Positions 40,729 to 52,884 of a stretch of DNA of 64,000 nt are shown in pieces; the first letter of the stretch is position 1; each line of letters starts with the position of its first letter. This DNA comes from Cerrena zonata (lineage: Eukaryota > Basidiomycota > Agaricomycetes > Polyporales > Cerrenaceae): NCBI GenBank assembly GCA_038087015.1, contig JASBNA010000013.1, positions 744,001 through 808,000 on the forward strand, in the 5' to 3' direction. The position numbers were made by a program, and so were the translations under genes. The notes beneath the pieces were generated by a model. That model was given only the letters and a program-made list of their open reading frames with translations, was not told the origin of the DNA and did no database searches.

Positions 40729-41108
40729 GGCTAACTCTAATACTGTTCAAACAAGTAATTTCGATTATTCAAAAGCTGTTTAAACTTGTTCAACTCGATT
40801 ATACTGTGATGTTTTCTGTCAGTTCTCAAATGGCCGTCCCCTCCGGTATGAAAAAAAAAAATATACGGGGAGCGATGCTTCGATAAGAGTCAACGCGCAT
40901 GCTCGTCTGACAAATTGTTCTCTCTAACAAAGGTGACAGAAGGGCACTGACAGACTTACAAGGATGAGAATAAATAACTAAATATGTATTATGGGTGTAA
41001 AAGAAAACCTATAGACTCAAAGCAGAGACAGTAATCAAATAAAAAGAATAGGTAGAAGCAAGAATAGTAATAAATATATATATATATAGAGTTGACTCTT
41101 TAATGCAT
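40729..41108. other. Intergenic, lipase promoter and KGD1 3' flank
   Basis: 380 bp with an A-run near 40851-40860 and a short TA run near 41076-41090. I see no gene. Confidence 0.5.
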
Positions 41109-44100
41109 TTAGTTTTGGAAAACTTCATTCAAGAAAGTTTCTTCTTCAGCATTGTGCATAGCTTTAGTACCAGCAGCAATAGAAGCAGAAGGATCACGAC
41201 CGGCATAACGTAAAGATAAGTCTTTATGGTTTTCAGTTTCAGCCAAAACGGTTTCTAAACGAGGAGCAGCAAAGGAATAACCACCCATATTCAAAGGTTC
41301 TTCTTGACACCAAACCAAATCTTCAAGAGCAGTGAAGCTATCCAAAGATTCACGTAATTGAGCGTATGGGAAAGGATGTAATTGTTCAACTTTAATGAAA
41401 GCAGTTGATTTGTCTTCGATTGAAGCACGTTTTTTACTTAAAGCAGTGAAAACTTGACCAGTACAGAGGACAACACGTTTGATTTCTTCTCTAGGAGCAA
41501 TTGATTGACCTAATTCAGCATCTTCAATAATCCATTGGAAATGAGAATCACCAGTGAATTCTTCTAAACTAGATCTAGCTAATGGATGACGTAATAATTG
41601 TTTTGAGAAGAAAAGAGCCAAAGGTTTTCTAAATTGTCTATGCATTTGACGACGTAATAAATGGAATAAGTTAGCAGGAGTAGTTGGATAAGCAACTTGC
41701 ATGTTACAATCTTGGTGTTGACGTTCTAATTTTTCTGGACTTGGGAAATAACGTTGATCTTCATTACATAATTGTAAATATCTTTCAATTCTACCAGAAG
41801 AATGTTCTGGACCTTGACCGTCATAACCATGAGGTAAGGATAAAACTAAACCAGAACGTTGTTTCCATTTAGATTCAGCAGCAGCAATGAATTGATCAAC
41901 AACAACTTGAGCAGTGTTAGCAAAATCACCAAATTGAGCTTCCCATTGAACTAAAGCATCAGGACTAGTTAATGAATAACCATATTCGAAACCCATAACA
42001 CCATATTCTGATAATGAAGAATTAGAAATAACAAAAGCACCTTGATCTTCACTTAAATGATTTAATGGAGTATAAGTAGCTTCTGAACTTTGGTCATGTA
42101 AGACAGCATGACGTTGAGAGAAAGTACCTCTTTCAACATCTTGACCAGAAACTCTAACATGATAACCTTCTAAAGCTAAAGAACCGAAAGCCAAAGCTTC
42201 ACCAGTAGCCCAATCAATACCTTCACCACTATCGACAGTCTTTTTTCTATTGTTTAAAATACGTTTCAAGTTACGGTGAATTTCAAAACCTTCTGGAGCT
42301 TCAGAAATGGTGGTACCAATTTTTTTCAAAGTATCAGCATCAACAGAAGTTGGTAAATGAGGTAAAACTTCAGTAGCCAATTCTTTTGGAGATTTGAAAT
42401 CTTCCCAAGGAGTGGTTAACCATTCTCTTGAAGTTGGTTGATATTCTTTTGATTTATCAAAAGATTCATCTAAAAGATTCCAAACCCATTTTTTATGTTC
42501 ATCAATATCTTCTTTAGTGAAAGTACCTTCTTCAATTAATTGTTTAGTATAGTAATCCAAAACTGATTTCTTTTCAGCAATTTTTTGATACATTAATGGT
42601 TGAGTAAAAGCTGGCTGATCAGTTTCGTTGTGACCATATTTACGGTAACCAACAACATCAATTAAGACATCGGAATGGAAAGTTGCTCTCCATTCAGCGG
42701 CCAAGTTGAAAACAAAGATAATACCTTCGACATCATCAGCGTTAACATGGAAGATTGGGGCATTGATGGCTTTAGCAATATCTGAAGGGTATAAAGTGGA
42801 TCTAGCAAATCTTGGATCAGTAGTGAAACCAATTTGGTTATTAACAATGATATGAATGGTACCACCAGTTGAGTAAGCAGGTAAATTAGCAAAACCCATA
42901 GTTTCGTAAACGACCCCTTGAGCAGAGAAAGCAGCATCACCATGTAATAAAATGGACATAGCACGTTGATATTCACCAATATCATTTTTATATTGTTGAA
43001 TAGCTCTAGTTTTACCTAAAACAACCCCATCTTCAGCTTCTAAATGAGAAGGATTAGCAACAATTGATAAATTAACGTGTTTACCTGAAGTGGTTGGTCT
43101 AGCATAATTCATACCTAAATGATATTTAACATCACCGGAACCTTCATCGAATTCTCTAGAACCAGTGAATTCAGAAAAAATGGATTCATTTGGTTTACGA
43201 ACAACGTTAGATAACATATTAAGACGACCTCTATGAGGCATACCAATAACAACATCTTCAACACCAAATTCAACTGAGGTATCAATTAAAGCTTTTAAAC
43301 CAGGAACAATTGATTCGGCCCCTTCCAAACCAAATCTTTTATCATTTGGGAATTTGGTGGCCAAAAAGCTTTCAAAAGAACAAGACCAAATCAAACGATC
43401 TAAAACTTGTCTTTTTTGATCAGGAGAATATTTAAAAGGTTGAGGAATTTCAATTCTTTCTCTTAACCAATCACATTGTTCTTTAGAAGGAATATGAATA
43501 TATTCAACCCCGTAAGTGTTACAGTATAAACGTTCACAACTATCGATAATTTCTCTTAAACTTAAAGTTTTTTTACCGGATTCAGCAAAACGAGGTAAGA
43601 TACCCGGACCTAAAGTAATTTGTTTATTTAAATCAGCTTCAGTGAAACCGTAATGCTCTAATTTTAATTCTTTTGGAATATCAGATTTATCACCATAAGA
43701 AATCCCCAAAGGATCAATTTTAGCCTTTTGATGACCTCTAACTTGATAAGCACGAACCAATAATTGAACTTTTAAATGAGTAACAACATCTTCATTAATT
43801 GGAGTTGAATCTGGATCAAATCCAACCCCAGCACCACCGGCAGGAGTTGGAACCAAAGTTGGTGGGGCGGTGAAAGCACTGGAAGGACTAATATTATTAT
43901 TTTCAATATTTTTAAAATAAGCATTCCAAGAAACGTGAACACTTGAAGGATCTTTTCTCCAAGCATCATACATTTCATCAACATAGGTAGCATTATTGGT
44001 TTGTAAAAAACTATCAGAAGATGAAGCATACTTACGAATTGTGGATGACAAGTACTTTGGTTTGAATTGATTCCTCAACATTTGAGTGCGAGGAACGGCA

Positions 44101-44120
44101 CTTTTGAAAGCTTGAAGCAT
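41109..44120 (-). CDS. KGD1: 2-oxoglutarate dehydrogenase E1
   Basis: 1003 residues, close to yeast Kgd1 (1014). The thiamin-diphosphate-dependent E1 subunit decarboxylates 2-oxoglutarate in the mitochondrial TCA cycle. The N-terminal basic, Ser-rich segment is a mitochondrial presequence, then comes [20 protein letters not shown], characteristic of the family. Further landmarks: [11 protein letters not shown] (about 293-303), the diphosphate-binding [13 protein letters not shown] and the adjacent [29 protein letters not shown], and in the C-terminal domain [20 protein letters not shown] and [14 protein letters not shown]. Codon use is strongly biased with essentially no CTG, as expected of a highly expressed gene. 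Confidence 0.98.
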   Translation of the reverse strand: MLQAFKSAVPRTQMLRNQFKPKYLSSTIRKYASSSDSFLQTNNATYVDEMYDAWRKDPSSVHVSWNAYFKNIENNNISPSSAFTAPPTLVPTPAGGAGVGFDPDSTPINEDVVTHLKVQLLVRAYQVRGHQKAKIDPLGISYGDKSDIPKELKLEHYGFTEADLNKQITLGPGILPRFAESGKKTLSLREIIDSCERLYCNTYGVEYIHIPSKEQCDWLRERIEIPQPFKYSPDQKRQVLDRLIWSCSFESFLATKFPNDKRFGLEGAESIVPGLKALIDTSVEFGVEDVVIGMPHRGRLNMLSNVVRKPNESIFSEFTGSREFDEGSGDVKYHLGMNYARPTTSGKHVNLSIVANPSHLEAEDGVVLGKTRAIQQYKNDIGEYQRAMSILLHGDAAFSAQGVVYETMGFANLPAYSTGGTIHIIVNNQIGFTTDPRFARSTLYPSDIAKAINAPIFHVNADDVEGIIFVFNLAAEWRATFHSDVLIDVVGYRKYGHNETDQPAFTQPLMYQKIAEKKSVLDYYTKQLIEEGTFTKEDIDEHKKWVWNLLDESFDKSKEYQPTSREWLTTPWEDFKSPKELATEVLPHLPTSVDADTLKKIGTTISEAPEGFEIHRNLKRILNNRKKTVDSGEGIDWATGEALAFGSLALEGYHVRVSGQDVERGTFSQRHAVLHDQSSEATYTPLNHLSEDQGAFVISNSSLSEYGVMGFEYGYSLTSPDALVQWEAQFGDFANTAQVVVDQFIAAAESKWKQRSGLVLSLPHGYDGQGPEHSSGRIERYLQLCNEDQRYFPSPEKLERQHQDCNMQVAYPTTPANLFHLLRRQMHRQFRKPLALFFSKQLLRHPLARSSLEEFTGDSHFQWIIEDAELGQSIAPREEIKRVVLCTGQVFTALSKKRASIEDKSTAFIKVEQLHPFPYAQLRESLDSFTALEDLVWCQEEPLNMGGYSFAAPRLETVLAETENHKDLSLRYAGRDPSASIAAGTKAMHNAEEETFLNEVFQN

Positions 44121-44989
44121 GTTTTATTTCACCGTTACAAGAATATCTGGATTTAAAAATGACTTTTGATGACTTAAATTAAATCTAAAACTGAAACTAA
44201 AGTTGATGTTTTAGTATTGAACTCATCAATGGAATTGGTAATTGATGGGATGCAATATCTAATCGGAAGAACAGTGAAGTAGAAGAAGAAGGAGTAATTT
44301 TTTTTTTCCCTCTTCAATTAATGAAGTATTTTTGAAAAAGTCGGTGATGCTATAAAAACACTACAAAAACAAAAAAAAAAAAAAAAAACAAAAAAAGGCA
44401 TTACTATGAGGGTTTTTGTTAGTGGTAAAAAACATGCCCCCGGAAATCAAATGACTACCATGACCCGGAGCTGCGACTGAGACTCACTTCACCACAAGCT
44501 GGTTCCGACGAACCCCGGTCGTTTTCACCCATTCATCGGCACAATCCATCATTGACGGCATTTCCGGTAGAGCAGGATAAAAGACACGATCGGGATGACT
44601 GAAAGGGTAAAGGATCTGGTATGATTGGCTCTTACACTAGAGTTGCTCATTCTGGTTTACCCCAGGAGAAAATTGAAGACAATCGCTTACTCAGGCTCAT
44701 TTTGTCTTAGTTCCTATTGGATAGCGAGCGGCGGCCGGATGTCGCGAGTTCCGGGAGGGAACCTACCCTGCCCGCCAATCAAATCCGAACACGCTCGGAG
44801 TCTCTCGGAGTTGTGTTTCAGTGACGGTATTCGCAAGCGAGCGAGTCATCCTTTGGTGCACGGGTGCATATATAGGTACGGATGGTTACCATTAGATGTA
44901 CGGAGGGTTTATTACAACTGAATAATCCTTTATTACTACCTATGCTATGGAATACCAATCATTAATTCCATTTAAAACTATATACAAAA
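44121..44989. promoter_or_regulatory. KGD1 promoter with GC-rich block
   Basis: 869 bp. Unlike its surroundings, 44410-44900 is GC-rich with several CGG/CCG triplets. It has a CCAAT box (CCGCCAATC, 44772-44780), a candidate HAP-complex site suited to a TCA-cycle gene, and the Rap1-like words TGGTGCACGGGTG (44854-44866) and GGTACGGATGG (44875-44885). The proximal part has an A-run near 44372-44390. Confidence 0.5.
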
Positions 44990-45523
44990 CTAAAGGAACT
45001 CTTGTGATTTTCTTCTAAAGGCATTGCAGTCCCTTAACCATTGCTTGTAGTCCTTTAAGGAGTAGATTCTTTCACCGTAATAATCAGGAACTGGGTTTGA
45101 AAAAGATTGTGAAGAAGGATTTACCCTATTGACTTTGACTTTTTGTAAGAAAATCTTATCCATGGCATTATATTGGGGTAAATGTTTCTTATAAGATAAT
45201 TTGAAAATAGTATTACCAAAAGTTGGACCCACCAAGTATCCTAATAACCCACCAATCAGTAATAACCCAACAAAGGTAATCATTGGATCCAAACCCAATA
45301 TTGGTTTTTCAGGGTCAATCTCAACATTGGCCAACCCTCCTAGGGTCATTAGCACCCCCATAGTACCGGTGACGGCCCCACTACCAACATTAAGACGGTT
45401 ATTGATTTTTTTCAATCTGAAATATTCGGGCCAATTGATCTTGAAAGTACTGTTTGAGTTGAAACGAACGCTTCTTTGCAACAAGCTTCTATTGAAAATC
45501 CCAATGTTTCTGAGGAACATCAT
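44990..45523 (-). CDS. PAM17: Presequence translocase motor subunit Pam17
   Basis: 177 residues; yeast Pam17 has 197. The N-terminus is a mitochondrial presequence (basic, Arg/Ser-rich). Two membrane segments follow (GAVTGTMGVLMTLGG and ITFVGLLLIGGLLGYLVGPT), then a matrix tail with the Pam17-typical end PDYYGERIYSLKDYKQWLRD. Pam17 stabilises the TIM23-associated import motor at the inner membrane. Confidence 0.93.
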   Translation of the reverse strand: MMFLRNIGIFNRSLLQRSVRFNSNSTFKINWPEYFRLKKINNRLNVGSGAVTGTMGVLMTLGGLANVEIDPEKPILGLDPMITFVGLLLIGGLLGYLVGPTFGNTIFKLSYKKHLPQYNAMDKIFLQKVKVNRVNPSSQSFSNPVPDYYGERIYSLKDYKQWLRDCNAFRRKSQEFL

Positions 45524-46148
45524 CTTACTCTTCTGACTCTTCTACCTATTAAAACTTTAAATTATCAACTGATAAATCATTTGGTTATCGATTTTTTTTC
45601 GTTTTCCTTCGTTCTTTCAAAAGTTTGGACTCGGACACGCCCGTTCTTCTTCTTCCTCTCTCTCTTTTTTGTCGTCAGATGACTGCTCCAGCCTGCTGCC
45701 CTTGTAACTATATACCACTATAACTACTGAAATTGCTCGATTAACAGCTACCCCAGTTATGCAGTGAAATTGGTTTATAGTTAAATTCTTGTAGACTAAG
45801 TGGATAGAACTGGGACGTGCACCGTACCAATTTCTACTCCTTCGAAAAAAAAAAAAAAAAGCCAGAGGTAAAAAAAAAACCAAAACATCAAATACACTAA
45901 AATTGATCTTTTTTTCCAACCATCAATACTGATACACGTCTTCTGGTGCACATTTTCACTGTTACACCATCCATCAACCACTCCCACTTGTATTATAGGA
46001 TTGTTGTTTGCTGTCATTTGATTTCCACGGCTGGATTAGTGTTGGGTAGTGTTTATAAAGTACTGTTTTATTTTTTTTTTAAATTTGAATTTAGTTGGGC
46101 GGTTAATTGAAAAGAGCGTGTTTTGTATTATAACTTTCCAGAGATAGT
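45524..46148. other. Divergent PAM17-STH1 intergenic region
   Basis: 625 bp with A-runs at 45845-45859 and 45872-45880. Short minus-strand frames here are translations of low-complexity sequence. No gene supported. Confidence 0.5.
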
Positions 46149-49100
46149 ATGAATGGTAATTTAAGCTCTTCCAATGGCTCTTCCAATGGCTCTAATGGTG
46201 TTTCCAATGGGTCCGCCGTTGATTATACCAAATTGAATAATGGTAATGATATAGAAGAAGAAATTCAAGATGAAATTCGTTATACATTTCCTAAAAGTCA
46301 AGAAGAAGTAACTCAGTTAATCTTGGACTACCAGGAATTGACCAATAAAAGCATAAACGAGAGAGAACGTTATGATCGGGCTCGCCAACAACATGAAGAG
46401 ATGTTACAATCTCAATCAATCAAAGAAAAAGATTATTCATTTCCAGAATATAAAGATTCTTTTACAGATGAAAAAAAATCAATTGAAAAAATATTATTGA
46501 AAATTGATGATAAATATAAAGATTTAAACGAAAGAGAAGTAAAATTTTATCAAGATTTGAAAGAATCCTTAGATTCAAAGTCTGATACAGAAAATCAAAT
46601 CGATGTTGAACTTTTTGAAAAACAATTGGCTAGTTTACAATTGATATCAAAAGATTTAGATTTACCTGAGTCTTTACAATCAGTTTTAGAAGATAAACCA
46701 ATATTGAAAAATATCAATGAGAAAATTGTTAATGATATATTTAATAACGTTTTAAAATTAAATTCAGTTAAAAATTCTAATTTTCAACAATTGGCTGAAT
46801 CTTTTGGAATCGAAACTCGTCCCTTTGTTAATGAATTGGGTCCTTTATATGGTCCTTTAGCTAATTTTGAAACTGAAAATTTGATTTCTAAAAAAATTTC
46901 AAATCGTATAACAGATTTAGAAAATCTACCGGCTAATATTGGTACTTTTAATTTCAATGATGATAAATCAAATCTTGATGATTTAAAAATTAAATCATTA
47001 ATTGAATTAAAATCTTTACAAATACTATCAAAACAAAGACAATTGAAAAACAATTTTTTACGTAAATCTACTTTTAGTGCTCATTATGATGTTCCTTCTT
47101 TAGTTTCTAATGTTTATGTTGCTCAAGGTAAAAGAAATGCTAATCTTCGTCCAAAAATTGATCAACCAAATCCTCATTTATTAGCTTTACAATTAGAAGA
47201 TAAACAAAAATTAGAATTAAGACGTAAAGAACATGAAAAACATGTTTTGAAAGTGGAAAGAATCTTAGAATCTCTGAAAAATTTTATTGATAATAAATTA
47301 GCTAGAATTTCTAAAAAAAATCACTTTATTAAAACTGTGGGTAATTTCCATAATAGTACTGAAAAAGAAGAATCTAAGAAATTAGAAAGAACTGCTAAAC
47401 AACGTTTACAAGCTTTGAAAGCCAATGATGAAGAAGCTTATATTAAATTATTGGATCAAACTAAAGATCATAGAATTACCCATTTATTGAAACAAACCAA
47501 TAGTTTCTTGGATTCTTTGGCTCAAGCAGTTAAGGTTCAACAAGTTGAACTGGGTGCTGATATACCTGTTGAAACTACCGGTGATAATGAAAATGATGAA
47601 AATGAAAAACAAGATAATGCTGATGAATTAAGAGAAAAATTAGATTATTATCAAGTTGTTCATCGTGTAAAAGAGGAAGTTACTGAACAATCTTCATTAT
47701 TAATTGGAGGTAAATTAAAAGATTATCAAATCAAAGGTTTACAATGGATGGTTTCTTTATATAATAATAAATTAAATGGGATTTTAGCAGATGAAATGGG
47801 TTTAGGTAAAACTATTCAATCAATTTCTTTAGTCACCTATTTAATTGAAAAGAAACATGAAGATAAATTCTTGGTTATTGTACCTTTATCAACAATTACT
47901 AATTGGACTATAGAATTTGAAAAATGGGCTCCAAGTGTTAAAGTAATTGTTTATAAAGGTTCTCAAGATCAACGTCGTGCTTTACAATATGAAGTTAGAA
48001 GTGGTAGCTTCCAAGTTATTTTAACAACTTATGAATATGTTATTAGAGAACGTGCAGTTTTAGCAAGATTTAATTATTCTCATATGATTATTGATGAAGG
48101 TCATCGTTTGAAAAATGCTAATTCTAAGTTAGCAGTGACTTTGAAAACTTTCTATAAAACTAAAAATAGATTAATTTTAACTGGTACTCCTTTACAAAAT
48201 AATTTACCAGAATTATGGGCTTTATTAAATTTCGTTTTGCCAAAAGTTTTCAATTCAGTCAAATCTTTTGATGAATGGTTTAATACTCCTTTTGCAAATA
48301 CTGGTTCACAAGAAAAAATTGAATTGACCGAAGAAGAATCATTATTAGTCATTAGAAGATTGCATAAAGTTTTGAGACCTTTCCTTTTAAGAAGATTGAA
48401 AAAAGACGTTGAAAAAGATTTACCTGATAAAGTTGAAAAAGTATTGAAATGTAACTTATCAGGATTACAACATATCTTATATCAACAAATGTTAAAACAC
48501 AATGCTTTATTTGTTGGTGCTGATGTCGGTAGTGCAAAATCTGGAATTAAAGGTTTGAATAATAAAATTATGCAATTAAGAAAAATTTGTAATCATCCTT
48601 TTGTTTTCGAAGAAGTTGAAGATGTTTTGGACTCTTCAAGACTCACCAATGATTTAATCTGGAGAACAAGTGGTAAATTTGAATTATTAGATCGTATTTT
48701 ACCCAAATTTAAGGCTTCTGGACATCGTGTTTTAATTTTTTTCCAAATGACTCAGGTCATGAATATTATGGAAGACTTTTTAAGATTTAGAAGTATGAAA
48801 TATATGAGATTAGATGGTAGTACAAAAGCCGATGAAAGACAAGATATGTTAAAACTTTTCAATGCTCCTGATTCAGAATATTTTTGTTTCTTGTTATCTA
48901 CAAGAGCTGGTGGTTTAGGTTTAAATTTACAAACTGCTGATACAGTTATCATTTTCGATACTGATTGGAATCCTCATCAAGATTTACAAGCTCAAGATAG
49001 AGCTCATAGAATTGGTCAAAAGAATGAAGTTAGAATTTTAAGATTAATTTCCAATGATTCAGTTGAAGAAGTTATTTTGGAAAGAGCTCATCAAAAATTA

Positions 49101-50087
49101 GATATTGATGGTAAGGTTATTCAAGCGGGTAAATTCGATAATAAATCTACTGCAGAAGAACAAGAAGCATTTTTGAAAAGATTACTTGAAGCTGAATCTA
49201 ACAGAGATGGAAGTGAAGAGAATGCCCAATTGGATGATGATGATCTTAACGATATTTTATCGCGTTCAGATGACGAAAAAATCTTATTTACCAAAATGGA
49301 TAAGGAACGTAGTGATTCTGAAAAGCTTGCTTATGAACAACAAAATGGTTTCAAATCAAGATTAATGGAACGAGATGAATTACCTCCTGTTTTTACTGAA
49401 GACATTGCTCATCATTTCGAACCAAGAACCGAAGAATTGGGCCGTATGAGAGAAAAGAAAAAGGTCAAATATGATGATGGATTAACCGAAGAACAATGGT
49501 TAAATGCAATGGATGATGATAATGACACAGTTGAAGAGGCCATTAAACGTAAGGAAGCTCGTGTCGCTAAGAGAAGGAGAACTATGGCTATTAAACAAGG
49601 TATTCCGGAAGATCAAATTGATACCGATGCCTTGGCAGCAGAAGAGGATGAGGCAGAAGAAGAAGAAGAAGAAATGGGTAGATCACGTAAAAAGTTGCGT
49701 GGTTCAAGATCTGCTAGTCAAACTCCACTTGAGGATGACGAGGTTCCACCACCGGAACCAATTGATGAATTCACTGCTAATTGTAATAACATCATTGACA
49801 ATGTGTTACAATTGGATTCCAAAGATGGTCAACGTAAAGCTAGCGATGTTTTTCTTAAATTACCTTCGAGAAAATTATATCCTGATTATTATCATGTTAT
49901 TAAGCACCCAGTTTCAATTAATCAAATTAAAAAACAATTGGACCAAGATAAAGTTGAGTCTTTTGAATCATTTATAAATGAATTCAGAATCATGATATCT
50001 AATGCTAAGACCTATAATGAAGAAGGATCATGGGTTTATGAAGATGCTAATGTTATTGAAGAATACATTAACACCGTTGATGTATAA
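46149..50087 (+). CDS. STH1: RSC complex ATPase Sth1
   Basis: 1312 residues, matching Sth1 (1359) rather than Snf2 (1703). It is the DNA-translocating motor of RSC and is essential in yeast. Order: an Asn/Ser-rich N-terminus, a QLQ-like and HSA region (PNPHLLALQLEDKQKLELRR, about 337-356), then the ATPase with Walker A DEMGLGKT (about 552), DEGH box (about 648), LTGTPLQNN, and the C-terminal helicase lobe with STRAGGLGLNLQ and QAQDRAHRIGQ. A SnAC-like region follows. A C-terminal bromodomain at about 1195-1300 (KLPSRKLYPDYYHVIKHP) binds acetyl-lysine. Only one CTG codon stands out in the whole gene. Confidence 0.95.
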   Translation: MNGNLSSSNGSSNGSNGVSNGSAVDYTKLNNGNDIEEEIQDEIRYTFPKSQEEVTQLILDYQELTNKSINERERYDRARQQHEEMLQSQSIKEKDYSFPEYKDSFTDEKKSIEKILLKIDDKYKDLNEREVKFYQDLKESLDSKSDTENQIDVELFEKQLASLQLISKDLDLPESLQSVLEDKPILKNINEKIVNDIFNNVLKLNSVKNSNFQQLAESFGIETRPFVNELGPLYGPLANFETENLISKKISNRITDLENLPANIGTFNFNDDKSNLDDLKIKSLIELKSLQILSKQRQLKNNFLRKSTFSAHYDVPSLVSNVYVAQGKRNANLRPKIDQPNPHLLALQLEDKQKLELRRKEHEKHVLKVERILESLKNFIDNKLARISKKNHFIKTVGNFHNSTEKEESKKLERTAKQRLQALKANDEEAYIKLLDQTKDHRITHLLKQTNSFLDSLAQAVKVQQVELGADIPVETTGDNENDENEKQDNADELREKLDYYQVVHRVKEEVTEQSSLLIGGKLKDYQIKGLQWMVSLYNNKLNGILADEMGLGKTIQSISLVTYLIEKKHEDKFLVIVPLSTITNWTIEFEKWAPSVKVIVYKGSQDQRRALQYEVRSGSFQVILTTYEYVIRERAVLARFNYSHMIIDEGHRLKNANSKLAVTLKTFYKTKNRLILTGTPLQNNLPELWALLNFVLPKVFNSVKSFDEWFNTPFANTGSQEKIELTEEESLLVIRRLHKVLRPFLLRRLKKDVEKDLPDKVEKVLKCNLSGLQHILYQQMLKHNALFVGADVGSAKSGIKGLNNKIMQLRKICNHPFVFEEVEDVLDSSRLTNDLIWRTSGKFELLDRILPKFKASGHRVLIFFQMTQVMNIMEDFLRFRSMKYMRLDGSTKADERQDMLKLFNAPDSEYFCFLLSTRAGGLGLNLQTADTVIIFDTDWNPHQDLQAQDRAHRIGQKNEVRILRLISNDSVEEVILERAHQKLDIDGKVIQAGKFDNKSTAEEQEAFLKRLLEAESNRDGSEENAQLDDDDLNDILSRSDDEKILFTKMDKERSDSEKLAYEQQNGFKSRLMERDELPPVFTEDIAHHFEPRTEELGRMREKKKVKYDDGLTEEQWLNAMDDDNDTVEEAIKRKEARVAKRRRTMAIKQGIPEDQIDTDALAAEEDEAEEEEEEMGRSRKKLRGSRSASQTPLEDDEVPPPEPIDEFTANCNNIIDNVLQLDSKDGQRKASDVFLKLPSRKLYPDYYHVIKHPVSINQIKKQLDQDKVESFESFINEFRIMISNAKTYNEEGSWVYEDANVIEEYINTVDV

Positions 50088-50801
50088 TCAAATGAGTCTT
50101 AATAAATATTTCAATTCTACTGTTTTATTCCACTATACTTTTCCTTTAGTATAGACCTAATCTTCCTCTGTTATTCTATATAATCTGTACTATAGTATTC
50201 AAATACACAATACATCTTAAACCCAGTTCCAGCCAATGAGATCCAAGTGAAAAAATCTTACAAAGCATCCTCACAAGAAAATTAGGACTGCAAGCGAACA
50301 ATCGCAAATACGACAGCTGCAAAACTCAACCGTTCGACAAGATTACATCTAATTTATTTTTATGAACTCGTCTCATTGACTTAGTAATGAGCAACATGGC
50401 TCGAGATTTGCATGTAGATCAGACGTTGTATCGATGTTTTGCTCGAGGGGGCAGCTGGTGATACAAAACCAGAACGCTAATGCTTACTAAGGGATTATTG
50501 AGACCCTTTAAAGTCTGGACTATTGAGTATTATCAAACCCCAAGGTCCAGATTATCATCATTGAATTAGTCAGATAGTTTCAGCAGCTTAGAGTGCGATA
50601 TTAGGTCTCATTCAGTAGCTTTGTGCCTCAAGAAAGGGGATACCCCGATTCTGTCAGTCATGCCATATTGTTTAGTCCCTCTTGCTCCTCCTGAATTTTT
50701 CCAGCCCATATAAATTTATCTCAAGATTCCCTCGAACAACAATCTTTTGTTAAGAGTGTTTCTGTTTCTTTCAATTTTATTTCATCAAATACATATAAAC
50801 A
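50088..50801. promoter_or_regulatory. CCP1 promoter region
   Basis: 714 bp. It contains AGGGG (STRE core) in CGAGGGGGCAG near 50445 and again in AAAGGGGATACCCC near 50633-50646, where GGGG and CCCC form a dyad. A TATA box (TATAAA) lies at 50709-50714, about 90 bp before the start codon. STREs suit a stress-induced peroxidase. No additional gene is seen. Confidence 0.5.
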
Positions 50802-51875
50802 ATGTCTTCTATAACCTTAAGAAAACCAATTGGGTTTGTTGGCAAGTTCAACCGGGTTTTGAAGAATAACAAGAGCACTCCTAAAGTTTTAGCTACCCTT
50901 GCTGGGGGTATAGTTGCTGGTACTGCAATATATGTCTATTCAAATAATAATAACACTCCTAATAAGAATAACCATTTGGGGAAAATCTTAGCATCTAATG
51001 CTGGTGCAGTTGCAGTTTTAAATAAGGAAAAGAATTTCAAAGACTATCAACAAGTTTATAATGCAATTGCAGAAAAAGTGAGAGACCAGGATGATGCTGA
51101 TGATGGTGCTGGTAGATACGGTCTTTTAACTAGATTAGCATGGCATTCCAGTGGTACTTATGACAAAAATACCAATACTGGAGGGTCATACAACGGTTCA
51201 ATGATTTATTCACCAGAATCAACCGATGGAGAAAACGCAGGTTTAGAAGTTGCTCGTGATTTTTTGGTTGAATTCCATTATCTTTTCCCCTGGTTAAGTC
51301 GAGGAGACCTTTGGACTTTAGGAGGGGTTGTTGCCGTTCAAGAATGTGGAGGTCCTAAGATTCCTTGGAGACCGGGCCGTAAAGATCTTGAAGACCGTAA
51401 GAAAGTTCCAGAAAATGGTAATTTACCTGATGCCTCCAGAGATGCTGACTACGTTAGAAAAGTTTTCACCAGATTGGGATTCGATGAGCGTGAAACCGTT
51501 GCATTAATCGGTGCTCATTGTTTAGGCAAATGTCACACTGATAGATCTGGTTATGATGGTCCATGGGGTCCTTCATTCAATATGTTTACTAATGATTTTT
51601 ACGTTAGATTATTACAAAACTGGCATGTTAGAAAATGGGATGGTAAAAAACAATATGAAGACGATGAAACTAGCTCTTTCATGATGTTACCAACCGACTA
51701 CGCTTTGAAAGAAGATTCCAAATTCTTAAAATACGTTAAGATGTATGCTGAAGATCAAGATTTATTCTTTAAAGATTTTTCAAAAGCTTTTAGTGCTTTA
51801 CTCGAGAAAGGTATCGAATATCCTAAAGACGTCAAACCTTTCGAATTCAAAACTTTAGATGAACAAGAAGATTAA
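50802..51875 (+). CDS. CCP1: Mitochondrial cytochrome c peroxidase
   Basis: 357 residues; yeast Ccp1 has 361. The N-terminus has a bipartite presequence: basic residues ([18 protein letters not shown]) followed by a hydrophobic sorting segment ([18 protein letters not shown]), directing it to the intermembrane space. The peroxidase active site is clear: distal [11 protein letters not shown], proximal His in [11 protein letters not shown], and the Trp of [18 protein letters not shown]. The enzyme reduces H2O2 with electrons from cytochrome c. Confidence 0.97.
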   Translation: MSSITLRKPIGFVGKFNRVLKNNKSTPKVLATLAGGIVAGTAIYVYSNNNNTPNKNNHLGKILASNAGAVAVLNKEKNFKDYQQVYNAIAEKVRDQDDADDGAGRYGLLTRLAWHSSGTYDKNTNTGGSYNGSMIYSPESTDGENAGLEVARDFLVEFHYLFPWLSRGDLWTLGGVVAVQECGGPKIPWRPGRKDLEDRKKVPENGNLPDASRDADYVRKVFTRLGFDERETVALIGAHCLGKCHTDRSGYDGPWGPSFNMFTNDFYVRLLQNWHVRKWDGKKQYEDDETSSFMMLPTDYALKEDSKFLKYVKMYAEDQDLFFKDFSKAFSALLEKGIEYPKDVKPFEFKTLDEQED

Positions 51876-52311
51876 AACAGTTTGTTTCTATTTAAATGTA
51901 TGTTTTTGTATTTAACTATCTTGTAGAATAGCTAATATTAGTAGGTACACAATCGACCCAGGTAATTACTGCAAATCAGAAACTTCCCTCCGTACACCAA
52001 CCACCAATTACTATGCTCACTAAATTATCCATACACTGCCTTTTTAGGAAGTCTAGATCCACTCAGCGTAATTATCAGCACTGATGTGCGGTAAGTTACA
52101 GTACGGAGAATTTCTTATATTTTTTCTTCAAAAAAACCGCACACGCACACGACTTCTGCAATTTTTTTTTTCGCTCACAAAAAAATTTTTCAGTTTTTTC
52201 CTCCGATGCAAAGGCACTTTCCCAAAGTATTTAATTGAAATAATTTTTCACTCTTCTGTTTTTCACGAATTTTCCTTTTCTTTTTCATATCATCATCACC
52301 GTTAGTTAAAA
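51876..52311. promoter_or_regulatory. RPL9 promoter region
   Basis: 436 bp. A Rap1-like word CCCTCCGTACACCAACC lies near 51985, and a T-rich tract (about 52125-52290) leads to the start codon, as in many ribosomal-protein promoters. I see no gene. Confidence 0.45.
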
Positions 52312-52884
52312 ATGAAATACGTCCACACTGAACAAATCTTAGATGTCCCAGAAGGTGTTACCGTCGCTATCAAAGCTAGAAACATCACCGTTGTTGGTCC
52401 AAGAGGTACTTTAACCAAGGACTTGAAACACATTGATGTTACTTTTGAAAAAATTAACAACAAAGCTGTTAAAATCATTGTCCACAATGGTGACAGAAAA
52501 CATGTTGCTGCTTTAAGAACTGTCAAATCTTTGATCTCTAACTTGATCACCGGTGTTACCAAAGGTTACAAATATAAATTAAGATATGTCTATGCGCATT
52601 TTCCAATTAACGTCAACATTGTTGAAGAACAAGGTGAAAGTTTCGTTGAAATCAGAAACTTCTTGGGTGAAAAGAGAGTTAGAAGAGTTAAGGTTCACGA
52701 AGGTGTTACCATTGCTCCATCTGCTAACCAAAAAGATGAATTAACCGTCACCGGTAACTCTTTAGAAGCTGTTTCTCAAAATGCTGCTGATATCCAACAA
52801 ATCTGTCGTGTTAGAAACAAGGATATTCGTAAATTCTTGGATGGTATCTATGTTTCTGAACGTGGTACTATTGAAACTGATTAA
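52312..52884 (+). CDS. RPL9: 60S ribosomal protein uL6 (L9)
   Basis: 190 residues, the usual length of yeast Rpl9 (191). The two repeated uL6 domains are visible: GVTVAIKARNITVVGPRGTL at the start, and the second half with GEKRVRRVKVHEGVTI and NSLEAVSQNAADIQQICRVR. It lies in the 60S subunit near the GTPase-associated region. It has no intron and a strong codon bias. Confidence 0.98.
   Translation: MKYVHTEQILDVPEGVTVAIKARNITVVGPRGTLTKDLKHIDVTFEKINNKAVKIIVHNGDRKHVAALRTVKSLISNLITGVTKGYKYKLRYVYAHFPINVNIVEEQGESFVEIRNFLGEKRVRRVKVHEGVTIAPSANQKDELTVTGNSLEAVSQNAADIQQICRVRNKDIRKFLDGIYVSERGTIETD

Noticed and set aside
42662..44029. Long hydrophobic frames overlapping KGD1
   Set aside because: They lie in other frames of a highly conserved enzyme and are a by-product of its codon bias.
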